This document shows positions 24,661-33,060 of a DNA stretch of 64,000 bases, in pieces (positions within the stretch are counted from its first letter, which is position 1; each line of letters opens with the position of its first letter). Source of the DNA: SIG636 sp045592105 (lineage in GTDB: Bacteria > Bacillota > Clostridia > Oscillospirales > CAG-382); contig JAZNUB010000045.1 of the NCBI GenBank assembly GCA_045592105.1, positions 1 through 64,000 on the forward strand. Direction: 5' to 3'. The position numbers and the translations under genes are program-made. The notes under the pieces were generated by a model that ran no database searches, was not told where the DNA came from, and saw only the letters and a program-made list of their open reading frames with translations.

Positions 24661-24939
24661 AGTAAAGGAAATAGAAGAACAAGTAAACGCGCTTAGCTCT
24701 CTTGCTGCAGTTGAAGAGCTCCTGTGTATGTCTATATGCTTTGACTACCTTACAGGTAACTATAACCACGAGTATTGGTCTGTTGAGAACAAATCCGTTG
24801 CAAGTATTTCGCTTTCGGGTGGTATTTTAAAGTCATTTTTTCTGAAAATGGAGTCGAATATGAGGTGGTACAAATGGGTATTGTTTTGTATTGTATTTTT
24901 TTTGGGGTTGGATTATATAATTTAAAAATTTACTTTTAG
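24661..24939 (+). pseudogene. Decayed paralogue of the neighbouring secreted dockerin protein
   Basis: In the frame ending at 24925 the peptide includes VKEIEEQVNALSSLAAVEEL and YWSVENKSVASISLSGG. These resemble IECVNKLASLRGINSV and KISDSNVASISLSGG of the downstream protein at 24953-26131. There is no signal peptide, no dockerin and only an improbable TTG start inside the promoter. After about 24830 a second frame reads KVIFSENGVEYEVVQ to a stop at 24937, which suggests a frameshift. I read it as a 5'-truncated, frameshifted remnant. A short functional gene cannot be excluded. Confidence 0.6.
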
Positions 24940-24952
24940 GAGGAACATCGTG

Positions 24953-26131
24953 ATGAGTGTATTCAGAAAAACCATTGTTTTGCTTCTTTCGCTTGTTTTT
25001 ATTGCATCAACTTTTTGCATAAGCGGTAATGCGGTAGAGCCAACAGAACCTATTTTTACATACGATAATAGCATTGTAGCAATGGTTACGGTAGATACGG
25101 AGAGAAGCTTTGTGCCTGACGACTTTCCTGAAATTGATTGCAACGCGGTATATGTGGTAAGCAAGCTAAAAACTGACACATGGTACGATTACGAGCTTGT
25201 ATTAACTCTTGATGGTAATGTGAACAATGCGTTGTCTGCTGTTTGCGCTAATTCTATGGTTAGTTTAGCAAAACGCAATTCTTATGCGCTTGAAGCTTCT
25301 GTTGTTGAGTTAAGCAAGAGTGAACTCGTTTTGCCTATCGGAAAAAGCGCTGAGTTGGAAATAGCTAAGTTTATTGACGTTGTAGCTCGCAATATTGTTG
25401 GCGTTGCGTTTGAAATAGACAGCGAGGTTATTGCTGATGATAGCATACAAAGCGGATGCTTTGATGACTATGGTATAAAAAACTTTTGGTCTGCCGCTAA
25501 TTCAAGAATTGATGATAGTTTTGAATGTTTAAAAGACAGCAATAATTCTTTTTCTTGGGCAGATGAGGGACAAGTTAGCACCAACGGCTTGTATTTTGGT
25601 ATATTTAATAATGAATTGGGCGACGTGTACAACATCGTTGATGTAATTGAGTGCGTAAACAAGCTTGCAAGCTTGAGAGGCATAAACTCTGTGGTGCTTT
25701 GCGATGATACATTTCCCAGTGGTAATCCATGGGAGGAAGTATGGAAAATTAGTGACAGTAATGTTGCCTCAATAAGCCTATCCGGCGGAACATCTGCGGA
25801 TATAAATCAGGGTATAGCAACCGATATAGGGCAAACCGCAACTGTTACAGGGCTTTCTGCGGGCAGCACCACCTTAAGCTTTGAAAGAAGCGGTTTTGGC
25901 GCTTACGGATGTGCTATTTGTTCAATTATCGTGGTTTCACCTGCCGATGTAAATGGTGACGGCGTGGCTGACAATACCGATGCCGCTGTGATTTTGCGTT
26001 ATGACGCGGGCGCTATCGACCTTACGGACGTGCAGCTTAAGGCAGGCGACGTTAACGGTGACGGCGAGGTTGATAATCTTGATGCGGCAAAAATATTGCA
26101 GTACGATGCAGGCATTATAGATAGCCTTTAA
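24953..26131 (+). CDS. Secreted dockerin protein with Ig-like (BIG2-type) region
   Basis: A 392-residue exported protein whose main domain I do not recognise. A signal peptide covers about residues 1-26. The region to about residue 250 has no known motif. Residues about 260-320 (VWKISDSNVASISLSGG followed by TVTGLSAGSTTLSF) resemble a bacterial Ig-like BIG2 fold. The C-terminal 65 residues are a type I dockerin almost identical in DNA to that of the gene at 23706-24464. It should dock to a cohesin on the cell surface. ATG at 24953 or GTG at 24950 both suit the AGGAGG site. A TATAAT box lies at 24916-24921 with a poor -35. Its Leu/Val codon use (TTA, GTA) is more AT-rich than that of housekeeping neighbours. 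Confidence 0.8.
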   Translation: MSVFRKTIVLLLSLVFIASTFCISGNAVEPTEPIFTYDNSIVAMVTVDTERSFVPDDFPEIDCNAVYVVSKLKTDTWYDYELVLTLDGNVNNALSAVCANSMVSLAKRNSYALEASVVELSKSELVLPIGKSAELEIAKFIDVVARNIVGVAFEIDSEVIADDSIQSGCFDDYGIKNFWSAANSRIDDSFECLKDSNNSFSWADEGQVSTNGLYFGIFNNELGDVYNIVDVIECVNKLASLRGINSVVLCDDTFPSGNPWEEVWKISDSNVASISLSGGTSADINQGIATDIGQTATVTGLSAGSTTLSFERSGFGAYGCAICSIIVVSPADVNGDGVADNTDAAVILRYDAGAIDLTDVQLKAGDVNGDGEVDNLDAAKILQYDAGIIDSL

Positions 26132-26148
26132 ACACAACAGTGGTTATT

Positions 26149-26187
26149 AAACGCACAAAGCAAAATCTTTGCTTTGTGCGTTTTTTT
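26149..26187 (+). terminator. Intrinsic terminator after the dockerin gene
   Basis: A perfect 16-bp stem (26149-26164 with 26168-26183) around a 3-nt loop, containing ACGCACAAAGC and ending in a T-run to 26187. Confidence 0.92.
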
Positions 26188-26190
26188 CTA

Positions 26191-26219
26191 TTGTTTTTTG
26201 GGGTGAAAGGTGGTATACT
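26191..26219 (+). promoter_or_regulatory. Promoter for the TSCPD-cysE-rhamnosidase operon
   Basis: TTGTTT (26191-26196), 17-bp spacer, TATACT (26214-26219). It directly follows the terminator and lies 32 bp before the TSCPD start codon. The -35 box is weak. Confidence 0.55.
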
Positions 26220-26251
26220 GTACTTGGATTTTTTTATCTGGGGGAAAGTGT

Positions 26252-26515
26252 ATGAGATACAGCTATAAAACACGCGGTGTTTGCTCTTCCGAGATATCGT
26301 TTGATATGGATGAAAACGGCATCGTTACCAACGTTAGATTTGTTGGCGGCTGCAACGGCAACCTTAAAGCGATATCAAGCTTGGTAAACGGATGGAATTA
26401 TAAAGACATTGTTGAGAGAACCAAGGGCAATACTTGCGGCCCGCGTCCTACCTCCTGTGCGGACCAGTTTGCTTTGGCGCTTCAGGCGGCGGCAGAGAAA
26501 GCGGGGCTTTTGTAA
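26252..26515 (+). CDS. TSCPD-domain protein (TIGR03905-like)
   Basis: A small protein of 87 residues with the end motif CGPRPTSCADQFALAL that defines TSCPD domains. The N-terminal GVCSSEISFDMDENG and VRFVGGCNGNLKAISSLVNG also fit this family. TSCPD domains occur as a metal-binding C-terminal part of some ribonucleotide reductases and as stand-alone proteins of unknown role. Four conserved Cys suggest a metal site. The start at 26252 has a GGGGGAAAG site. Its stop overlaps the cysE start in TAATG. Confidence 0.85.
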   Translation: MRYSYKTRGVCSSEISFDMDENGIVTNVRFVGGCNGNLKAISSLVNGWNYKDIVERTKGNTCGPRPTSCADQFALALQAAAEKAGLL

Positions 26516-27225
26516 TGACCTTTTCGCTAAGTTTTGATTTCAGCGCACCTGCGTTGGCAAAAAAATACGCTCAAACGGCTAAACGGCTGTATGCCGATTT
26601 TAACGAGTATATGGACAGCGTTAAAAAGCGTGACCCTGCGGCTGTTAGCAACGCGCAGATAATGCTTTTGTATTCGGGCGTTCACGCAGTTGCGGCGCAT
26701 CGTATAGCGCACGCATTATATAACAAGGGCTATGTTTTTGCGGCGCGTGCCGTATCACAGATAGCAAGGCATTTTACGGGGATAGAGATACACCCTGCCG
26801 CAAGAATTGGCAAGTGCCTGTTTATCGACCACGGTATGGGCGTTGTTATAGGTGAAACTGCCGAGATAGGCAATTACTGCACTATATATCAGGGCGCAAC
26901 GCTTGGCGGTACGGGGAAGGACACGGGCAAACGCCACCCAACGCTTGGCGATAACGTTATGGTTGGTGCGGGTGCCAAGGTGTTAGGCCCCTTCACGGTG
27001 GGCAACGGTGCGAAGATAGCCTCCGGTGCGGTGGTGCTTTGCAAGGTGCCCGATGAAACAACGGCGGTTGGGATACCAGCAAAGCCTGTTAATAAAAGTA
27101 AGGACAGCAGCGGCAATCTTGACCAGATACATATACCCGACCCTGTTAACCAAATGATAAAAGCGCTTGAGGAGCGCATCTTGGAGCTTGAAAAAGAGAT
27201 TAATGCCTTAAACGGCAATAAATAA
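26515..27225 (+). CDS. cysE: Serine O-acetyltransferase
   Basis: Acetylates L-serine with acetyl-CoA to O-acetylserine, the entry step to cysteine synthesis. At 236 residues it has the short N-terminal helical part of Gram-positive enzymes, followed by a left-handed beta-helix with hexapeptide repeats: GIEIHPAARIGKCLFIDHGM, VVIGETAEIGNYCTIYQG, then GKRHPTLGDNVMVGAGAKVL. His and Asp in IDHGMG are catalytic. The C-terminal part is a charged coiled-coil-like tail (MIKALEERILELEKEI). The ATG at 26515 shares a base with the TSCPD stop. No cysK is adjacent. Confidence 0.95.
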   Translation: MTFSLSFDFSAPALAKKYAQTAKRLYADFNEYMDSVKKRDPAAVSNAQIMLLYSGVHAVAAHRIAHALYNKGYVFAARAVSQIARHFTGIEIHPAARIGKCLFIDHGMGVVIGETAEIGNYCTIYQGATLGGTGKDTGKRHPTLGDNVMVGAGAKVLGPFTVGNGAKIASGAVVLCKVPDETTAVGIPAKPVNKSKDSSGNLDQIHIPDPVNQMIKALEERILELEKEINALNGNK

Positions 27226-27236
27226 AAGGTGATTAT

Positions 27237-29510
27237 ATGATATTTGATGGCGCAAAATGGATAAGCAACGGCGTAAGAGAATACGTTGGCACCGTTGAGG
27301 GTGTGCGTGCTAACCCCGCACCGTATTTTCGCAAGGATTTTACCGTGGATAAAGGGCTTGTTAAAGCAACGCTTTACGCAACTGCAAAGGGCGTTTACGA
27401 GGCGTATGTGAACGATACCTTCGCGGGGGACGAGCTTTTTACACCCGGCTTTACCAACTATAACAAGCTGATACTGTTTCAGGAATATGACGTTACGGAG
27501 AAGCTGCACAAGGGCAAAAACACTTTCGGCGCGGTAGTGTCGGAGGGGTGGTATGCAGGGCACATTGCGTTTCAGAAGCGGCAGTATTTCGGCGCTTGGC
27601 CCGTTTGCCTGCTTATGAAGCTTGTGCTTGAATACAAGAACGGCCGCATAGAAGAAATAGTTACGGACAGCAGCTTTAAAACCACCACGGGCAGAATACT
27701 TGCCAGCAGTATACTTGACGGCGAGGTTGTTGATAACCGCCTGCCCGAAAGCTATGAGATGTTTTCCTCCGGTATGAACGTGGACGAGTGGGACAATGCC
27801 ACCGAGGAGGGAAGTGACTTTTCGTTGCTTGCCCCGCAGGAGGAGGAGCCTGTTCGTTTCTGCCACCGTTTAAAGGGTGTGTGCATCGGGCACGATAGGG
27901 GTGATATCTACGATTTCGGTCAGAACGCGGCAGGCGTTTTGTACCTTAACGTTAAGGCTGATGAGGACACTAAGATTACGCTTCGCCACGCCGAGATGAT
28001 GGATGGTGACAAGCTTTATACCGCAAACCTGCGCCTTGCAAGGTGTGAGGACGTTTTCTATTGCCGCGGCGGCAGGCAGATACTAACGCCCACCTTTACC
28101 TTCCACGGCTTCCGCTATGCCGAGGTTATAGTGGAGGGCGGCGATGCAAAGGTTACGGATATATTCTTTAACGTTTGTCATAACGACCTTACGCGTACCG
28201 GTGAATTTGATTGTTCAAGCGAGCTTATCAATAAAATATATACCAACACGCTATGGAGCCAGCGCAGTAACTTCCTTTCCGTGCCTACGGATTGCCCGCA
28301 AAGGGATGAACGCCTTGGTTGGACGGGGGATGCACAGATATTCTGTGTTAGCGCAATGTATAACGCGGATTGCAAGCGTTTCTTGGCGCGCTATCTGCGT
28401 GATATAAGGCTTGACCAGCGCGATAACGGTGCAGTAACCGACATAGCGCCCGACCTTTTGGGGCTTACGGGTGAGGGAACGGCCGCTTGGGGTGATGCGG
28501 TTTGCGTTATCCCCTATAACCACTACGTTATGTACGGCGACCTTACCATACTTGAGGACAATATAGAGGCTATGAAAAAGTGGGTTGAGTATCTGCGTAC
28601 CCACAGCACTAATCTTATAAGACCTGCCGAGGGGTACGGAGATTGGCTTTCCGTATACGAGGAAACGGATAAGAGCGTGCTTGCCACCGCGTATTTTGCA
28701 TACAGCACCTTGCTAACCGCAAAAAGCCTTGACTATTTGGGTGAGGACAGCGAGTATTATTACGAACTGTACGAGCAGGTTAAGCAAGCGTTTAACGCGG
28801 AGTTTGTGGACGAACAGGGGATGATAAGAAGCGATACGCAAACCTGCTATCTGCTGGCTTTAAACTTTGGGCTTTGTGACGATAGGGAAGGCTGCTTTGC
28901 ACACCTGCTTCGCACGCTTGAAAGGCGCGATAACCACCTTACCACGGGCTTTGTGGGCGTTAGCCTGCTGTTGCCCACGCTTTGCGAGTTTGGGCGCGAG
29001 GATTTGGCGTATGCGCTTATCCTTTCTACTGACTATCCTTCCTGGGGCTTCTCCGTTAAAAACGGTGCCACCACGATATGGGAGCGTTGGAACAGCTACA
29101 CGCCCGAAAACGGCTTTGGCGACGTTGGTATGAACTCCTTTAACCACTATTCCTTGGGCTCCTGCGTACAATGGATGTATTCGTATATGCTTGGTATCAA
29201 GCCCGATGAAAGCGCGCCGGGCTTTGAAAAGCTTATAATCAAGCCTGTTACAGACCCCTTGCATAGGGTAACAAACGCTTGCGGCCACTACGATAGCGAG
29301 TGCGGCAGGATAGACGTTGATTGGACGGACGAAAACGGTATAGTAACGCTTAACGTATACAAGCCTGCGGATATGAGCGTTAACGTTGATATCAAGGGCG
29401 ATATCGTTTCCGTTGCGGTAGACGGTGAAGCCGCAACGCTTTCTATGGTAGCGGGTGCAGAGGAAATAACCATAAAATACAGACCGCAACACGGAGGTAT
29501 AGAGCTATGA
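27237..29510 (+). CDS. Intracellular alpha-L-rhamnosidase (GH78)
   Basis: Hydrolyses terminal alpha-L-rhamnose from glycosides. At 757 residues, N-terminal beta-sandwich domains (KWISNGVREYV, TPGFTNYNKLILFQEYDVT) precede an (alpha/alpha)6 barrel. The proposed general acid Glu is in CPQRDERLGWTGDAQ near residue 358 and the base Glu in TTIWERWNSY near residue 614, both family hallmarks. There is no signal peptide, so it acts on imported, short rhamnosides. It lies 11 bp after cysE with an AAAGGTG site and overlaps the ROK kinase by 4 nt. Released rhamnose would feed RhaA-RhaB-RhaD, encoded at 11.8-15.2 kb. Confidence 0.92.
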   Translation: MIFDGAKWISNGVREYVGTVEGVRANPAPYFRKDFTVDKGLVKATLYATAKGVYEAYVNDTFAGDELFTPGFTNYNKLILFQEYDVTEKLHKGKNTFGAVVSEGWYAGHIAFQKRQYFGAWPVCLLMKLVLEYKNGRIEEIVTDSSFKTTTGRILASSILDGEVVDNRLPESYEMFSSGMNVDEWDNATEEGSDFSLLAPQEEEPVRFCHRLKGVCIGHDRGDIYDFGQNAAGVLYLNVKADEDTKITLRHAEMMDGDKLYTANLRLARCEDVFYCRGGRQILTPTFTFHGFRYAEVIVEGGDAKVTDIFFNVCHNDLTRTGEFDCSSELINKIYTNTLWSQRSNFLSVPTDCPQRDERLGWTGDAQIFCVSAMYNADCKRFLARYLRDIRLDQRDNGAVTDIAPDLLGLTGEGTAAWGDAVCVIPYNHYVMYGDLTILEDNIEAMKKWVEYLRTHSTNLIRPAEGYGDWLSVYEETDKSVLATAYFAYSTLLTAKSLDYLGEDSEYYYELYEQVKQAFNAEFVDEQGMIRSDTQTCYLLALNFGLCDDREGCFAHLLRTLERRDNHLTTGFVGVSLLLPTLCEFGREDLAYALILSTDYPSWGFSVKNGATTIWERWNSYTPENGFGDVGMNSFNHYSLGSCVQWMYSYMLGIKPDESAPGFEKLIIKPVTDPLHRVTNACGHYDSECGRIDVDWTDENGIVTLNVYKPADMSVNVDIKGDIVSVAVDGEAATLSMVAGAEEITIKYRPQHGGIEL

Positions 29511-30376
29511 AATATATTGTAATGGATATAGGCGGCACTTTTATAAAGCACGCCGTTATGGACGAAAACTATGTGGAAACCGAGGCGGCTGCTTGGCCTA
29601 CCGAAAAGGACCCCGAAAAGTTTTTGGCACAGCTTGTTGAGGTTATCAAAAGCCACGGAGAGGGATATGGCGGCGTTGCTATCTCTATGGCGGGCTTTAT
29701 AAACCCCGTTACAAGCGAGAATACCGATTTCGGCTGTAGCGAGCGTTTTACAAAGTACAACCTGCGCCAAAAGCTTAACGAGCTTACGGGGTACCGTATC
29801 TCGGTTGAGAACGACAGTAACTGTGCCGCGCTTGCGGAATTAGAGTTTGGCGCGTGCAAGGGCTGTAAGACCGTTGCTGTTATGACGGTTGGCACAGGCA
29901 TAGGCGGTGCCGTTATAGTGGATGGCAAGCTTTTCCGCGGTAAAAGCTTTAAGGCGGGTGAATACGGATTTGCGCTGACGAGCTACACCTTGGAGGACGG
30001 TAAGATAGTTCCGCACTACGCAAAGGCAACAAGCGCGCTTGTTCAGCGTTGCTCCGATGCGCTTGGCAAAACGGTGGACGGTATTTACATATTCGATAAT
30101 TTGGACAGTAATCCGATAATCAAGGAGATATACACGGCTTGGCTTGCTGATATAGCCGTTTGCATAGGCAACGTTTGCGTTGCGCTTGACCCCGAAAAGT
30201 TTTTGGTAGGCGGTGCGGTAAGCACTCAAAAGCGTTTTATGGATGACCTTAAAGCGGCTGTATACGGCGGGTTCGACCAGCTTGAGAACTACACGGTTAT
30301 AGAGCCTTGCTCTATGGGCAACAACGCAGGCAAGGTTGGCGCTTTAAAGATATTTTTTGATAATTACGGCAAATAA
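29507..30376 (+). CDS. ROK-family sugar kinase, possibly beta-glucoside kinase
   Basis: A 289-residue ATP-dependent sugar kinase of the ROK family: DIGGTFIKHAVMDE at the N-terminus, VENDSNCAALAE with the catalytic Asp, and TVGTGIGGAVIVDGKLFRG. The zinc-binding Cys cluster of many ROK glucokinases is missing; the equivalent stretch reads SYTLEDGKIVPHYAKATSALV. Beta-glucoside kinase BglK is a ROK protein. Together with the GH4 gene 44 bp downstream, this makes phosphorylation of a beta-glucoside the best guess; glucokinase is the alternative. It overlaps the rhamnosidase stop by 4 nt. Confidence 0.85.
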   Translation: MKYIVMDIGGTFIKHAVMDENYVETEAAAWPTEKDPEKFLAQLVEVIKSHGEGYGGVAISMAGFINPVTSENTDFGCSERFTKYNLRQKLNELTGYRISVENDSNCAALAELEFGACKGCKTVAVMTVGTGIGGAVIVDGKLFRGKSFKAGEYGFALTSYTLEDGKIVPHYAKATSALVQRCSDALGKTVDGIYIFDNLDSNPIIKEIYTAWLADIAVCIGNVCVALDPEKFLVGGAVSTQKRFMDDLKAAVYGGFDQLENYTVIEPCSMGNNAGKVGALKIFFDNYGK

Positions 30377-30420
30377 AATAACTGCTTCGCACATAATGCG
30401 AACGAAAGGATGGTACATAT

Positions 30421-31776
30421 ATGGGTGTTAAAATAGTAACTATAGGCGGCGGTTCTTCCTATACTCCTGAGCTTGTGGAGGGCTTTATTAAGCGTTATGA
30501 CCGTTTGCCTGTGGACGAGCTTTGGCTTGTAGACATTGAGGAGGGCAAGGAAAAGCTGGATATCGTTTCCGCGCTTGCACGCAGACAGATAGAGAAGGCA
30601 GGGCTTCCCATCAAGCTTTACACCACTCTTGATAGGAGAGAGGCGCTTCCCGGTGCGGATTTCGTTACCACGCAGATGCGTGTGGGCTTGCTTGATGCGC
30701 GTATTAAGGACGAGCGTATTCCTTTAAGCCACGGCGTTTTAGGGCAGGAAACTAACGGCGCGGGCGGCTTGTTTAAGGGCTTGCGTACTATCCCCGTGAT
30801 ACTTGACATTTGTAAGGACATAAAAGAGCTTTGCCCCGATGCGTGGCTTATCAACTTTACCAACCCCGCCGGTATGGTAACCGAGGCGGTTTATCGTTAC
30901 GGCGAACACAAGAAGGCAATAGGTCTTTGTAACGTGCCTATCAATATGCACATGAGCATAGCTGAGATAGTTGGCAGACCTACCGATGAGGTAGAGGTTC
31001 ATTTCGGCGGCCTTAACCACATGGTATACGCTACCAAGGTTTTGGTAGACGGTGAGGACAAAACTGCAGAGGTGCTTGACAAATGGGGCACTATGAGTAT
31101 GAACAACATCAAGGGCATAAGCTGGCACAAGGGCTTTGTTGATGCGCTTGGCGTTATCCCCTGCCCGTATCACCGTTACTTCTTTATGGCTAAGGAATAC
31201 CTTGAAGAAGCTATCGAAAAGTGGGAGCATAACGGTACCCGTGCAGAAACCGTTAAGCAGGTTGAAACCGAGCTTTTCGAGATATACAAGAACCCCGAGC
31301 TTAACGAAAAGCCGGAGCTGCTTTCCAAGCGTGGCGGCGCGTATTATAGCGACGCGGCTTGTAACCTTATCTGCTCCATTTACAGCGACAAGGGCGATAT
31401 TCAGGTTGTAAACACGCTTAACACAGGCAGGGCAATAGAAAACTTTGAAGAGGATGAGGTTGTAGAGGTAAGCTGCCGCATCACTAAGGACGGCCCCATA
31501 CCGCTTAAGATAGGCGCGCTTCCCAAGGCAACCAACGGCTTGGCACAGCAGATCAAGTGCTTTGAGATCGCTTCCGTTGAGGCTGCCGTTAGCGGTGACT
31601 ACAACAAGGCGCTTCTTGCAATGATGATTAACCCGCTTGTAGCAAGCCAGAAGTACGGCGTGCCGATTCTTGAGGAGCTGCTTTGGGCGCACCGCAAGTA
31701 TCTGCCTCAGTTTGAGGGCTGGTTTGCTGAAAAGGAAGCCGAAAAAGCCAACGAGGAGAACAAGGCTGATGAGTGA
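30421..31776 (+). CDS. GH4 6-phospho-beta-glucosidase
   Basis: An NAD+- and Mn2+-dependent glycosidase of 451 residues that cleaves 6-phospho-glucosides by a redox elimination mechanism. The dinucleotide fold starts TIGGGSSYTPELVEGF. Family marks are QMRVGLLDARIKDERIPL, INFTNPAGMVTEAVYRY, GLCNVPINMHM with the metal-binding Cys, and GGLNHM with the metal-binding His. The CNVP sequence fits 6-phospho-beta-glucosidases rather than alpha-galactosidases. It acts in the cytoplasm on substrates phosphorylated by a PTS or by the ROK kinase. Ribosome site GAAAGGATGG. Its stop overlaps ahcY by 8 nt. Confidence 0.92.
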   Translation: MGVKIVTIGGGSSYTPELVEGFIKRYDRLPVDELWLVDIEEGKEKLDIVSALARRQIEKAGLPIKLYTTLDRREALPGADFVTTQMRVGLLDARIKDERIPLSHGVLGQETNGAGGLFKGLRTIPVILDICKDIKELCPDAWLINFTNPAGMVTEAVYRYGEHKKAIGLCNVPINMHMSIAEIVGRPTDEVEVHFGGLNHMVYATKVLVDGEDKTAEVLDKWGTMSMNNIKGISWHKGFVDALGVIPCPYHRYFFMAKEYLEEAIEKWEHNGTRAETVKQVETELFEIYKNPELNEKPELLSKRGGAYYSDAACNLICSIYSDKGDIQVVNTLNTGRAIENFEEDEVVEVSCRITKDGPIPLKIGALPKATNGLAQQIKCFEIASVEAAVSGDYNKALLAMMINPLVASQKYGVPILEELLWAHRKYLPQFEGWFAEKEAEKANEENKADE

Positions 31777-33016
31777 GATTAGAGATATATCTCTCCACGA
31801 AAGCGGAGAGATGAAGATAAACTGGGTTAAAAGCAATATGCCCCTGCTTCGCTCTATTGAGGCGGAGTTTGAGCGTGACAAGCCCTTTAAAGGGCTGAAG
31901 GTTGCGCTTTCCATCCACCTTGAGGCAAAAACCGCGTACCTTTGCCGCGTGCTTGCCGCAGGCGGTGCAGAGATGTATATTACAGGCAGTAACCCCCTTT
32001 CCACGCAGGATGACGTTGCGGCGGCGCTTGTTAAGGGCGGCTTAAACGTGTATGCGTGGCACGGTGCTACCGAGGAGGAGTATAAGCGCCACATTAGCTA
32101 TGTTGTAGAGGCAGGCCCCAACATTATTATTGATGACGGTGGGGACCTTGTTAGCCTTATACATAACGAATACCCTCAGCTTATCCCCGCAGTTCTTGGC
32201 GGCTGTGAGGAAACCACAACGGGCATTATAAGGCTTAAATCTATGGCTAAGGACGGCTCCTTAAAATTTCCGATGGTGCTTGTAAACAACGCTAACTGCA
32301 AGTATTTGTTTGATAACCGCTACGGCACGGGGCAATCCGTGTGGGACGGTATCAACCGCACCACCAACCTTATAGTTGCCGGCAAAAACGTTGTTGTTGC
32401 GGGCTACGGCTGGTGCGGCAAGGGCGTTGCAAAGCGTGCGGCAGGGCTTGGCGCATCCGTTATAGTAACTGAGATAGACCCCATAAAGGCGATAGAGGCT
32501 GTTATGGATGGCTTTAAGGTTATGAAAATGCGCGATGCCGCAAAGGTAGGCGATTTCTTCGTTACGGTAACAGGCTGCAGCGGCGTTATAAGCGAGGGCG
32601 ATTTCCTTAATATGAAGGATGGCGCAATCCTTTGCAACGCAGGCCACTTTAATGTTGAGGTTGATATGGCAAGGCTTGCGGAAATGGCTGTTTCCGTTAA
32701 AGAGTGCCGCAACAACATAAACGGCTACACGCTTGAAAACGGCAACACTCTTAACGTAATAGCAGAGGGCAGGCTTGTAAACCTTGCAGCAGGAGATGGG
32801 CACCCCGCAGAAATTATGGATATGAGCTTTGCAATACAGGCGCTAAGCGCAAGATATATAGCCGAGAATGCAAAGAATTTGCAGGCGGGCACCGTGGACG
32901 TACCCGAAGTGATAGACAAGCGCGTTGCGGCTATGAAGCTTACCGCATGGGGCGTTGAAATAGATAAGCTAACGCCTGAGCAGGAAAAGTACCTTAGCAG
33001 TTGGGATTTGGGCTGA
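31769..33016 (+). CDS. ahcY: Adenosylhomocysteinase
   Basis: Hydrolyses S-adenosylhomocysteine to adenosine and homocysteine, removing the inhibitory by-product of methylation. At 415 residues it is the shorter form without the internal insertion and without the C-terminal KYRY of long bacterial enzymes. Motifs are HLEAKTAYLCRVLAAGGAEM, DDGGDLVS, EETTTGIIRL and the NAD-binding VAGYGWCGKGVAKRAAG. The ATG at 31769 overlaps the GH4 stop; a longer reading would run through the GH4 coding sequence. Its place behind glycosidase genes is unusual. Confidence 0.95.
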   Translation: MSEIRDISLHESGEMKINWVKSNMPLLRSIEAEFERDKPFKGLKVALSIHLEAKTAYLCRVLAAGGAEMYITGSNPLSTQDDVAAALVKGGLNVYAWHGATEEEYKRHISYVVEAGPNIIIDDGGDLVSLIHNEYPQLIPAVLGGCEETTTGIIRLKSMAKDGSLKFPMVLVNNANCKYLFDNRYGTGQSVWDGINRTTNLIVAGKNVVVAGYGWCGKGVAKRAAGLGASVIVTEIDPIKAIEAVMDGFKVMKMRDAAKVGDFFVTVTGCSGVISEGDFLNMKDGAILCNAGHFNVEVDMARLAEMAVSVKECRNNINGYTLENGNTLNVIAEGRLVNLAAGDGHPAEIMDMSFAIQALSARYIAENAKNLQAGTVDVPEVIDKRVAAMKLTAWGVEIDKLTPEQEKYLSSWDLG

Positions 33017-33060
33017 TTTATATTCAAGCAACAAAAAAATAAAAAAACGGAGGGACCACA

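Noticed and set aside
24635..24925. A 96-codon gene starting with TTG at 24635
   Set aside because: The proposed start lies between the -35 and -10 boxes of a promoter, so it cannot be on that transcript; the sequence is better read as a gene remnant.
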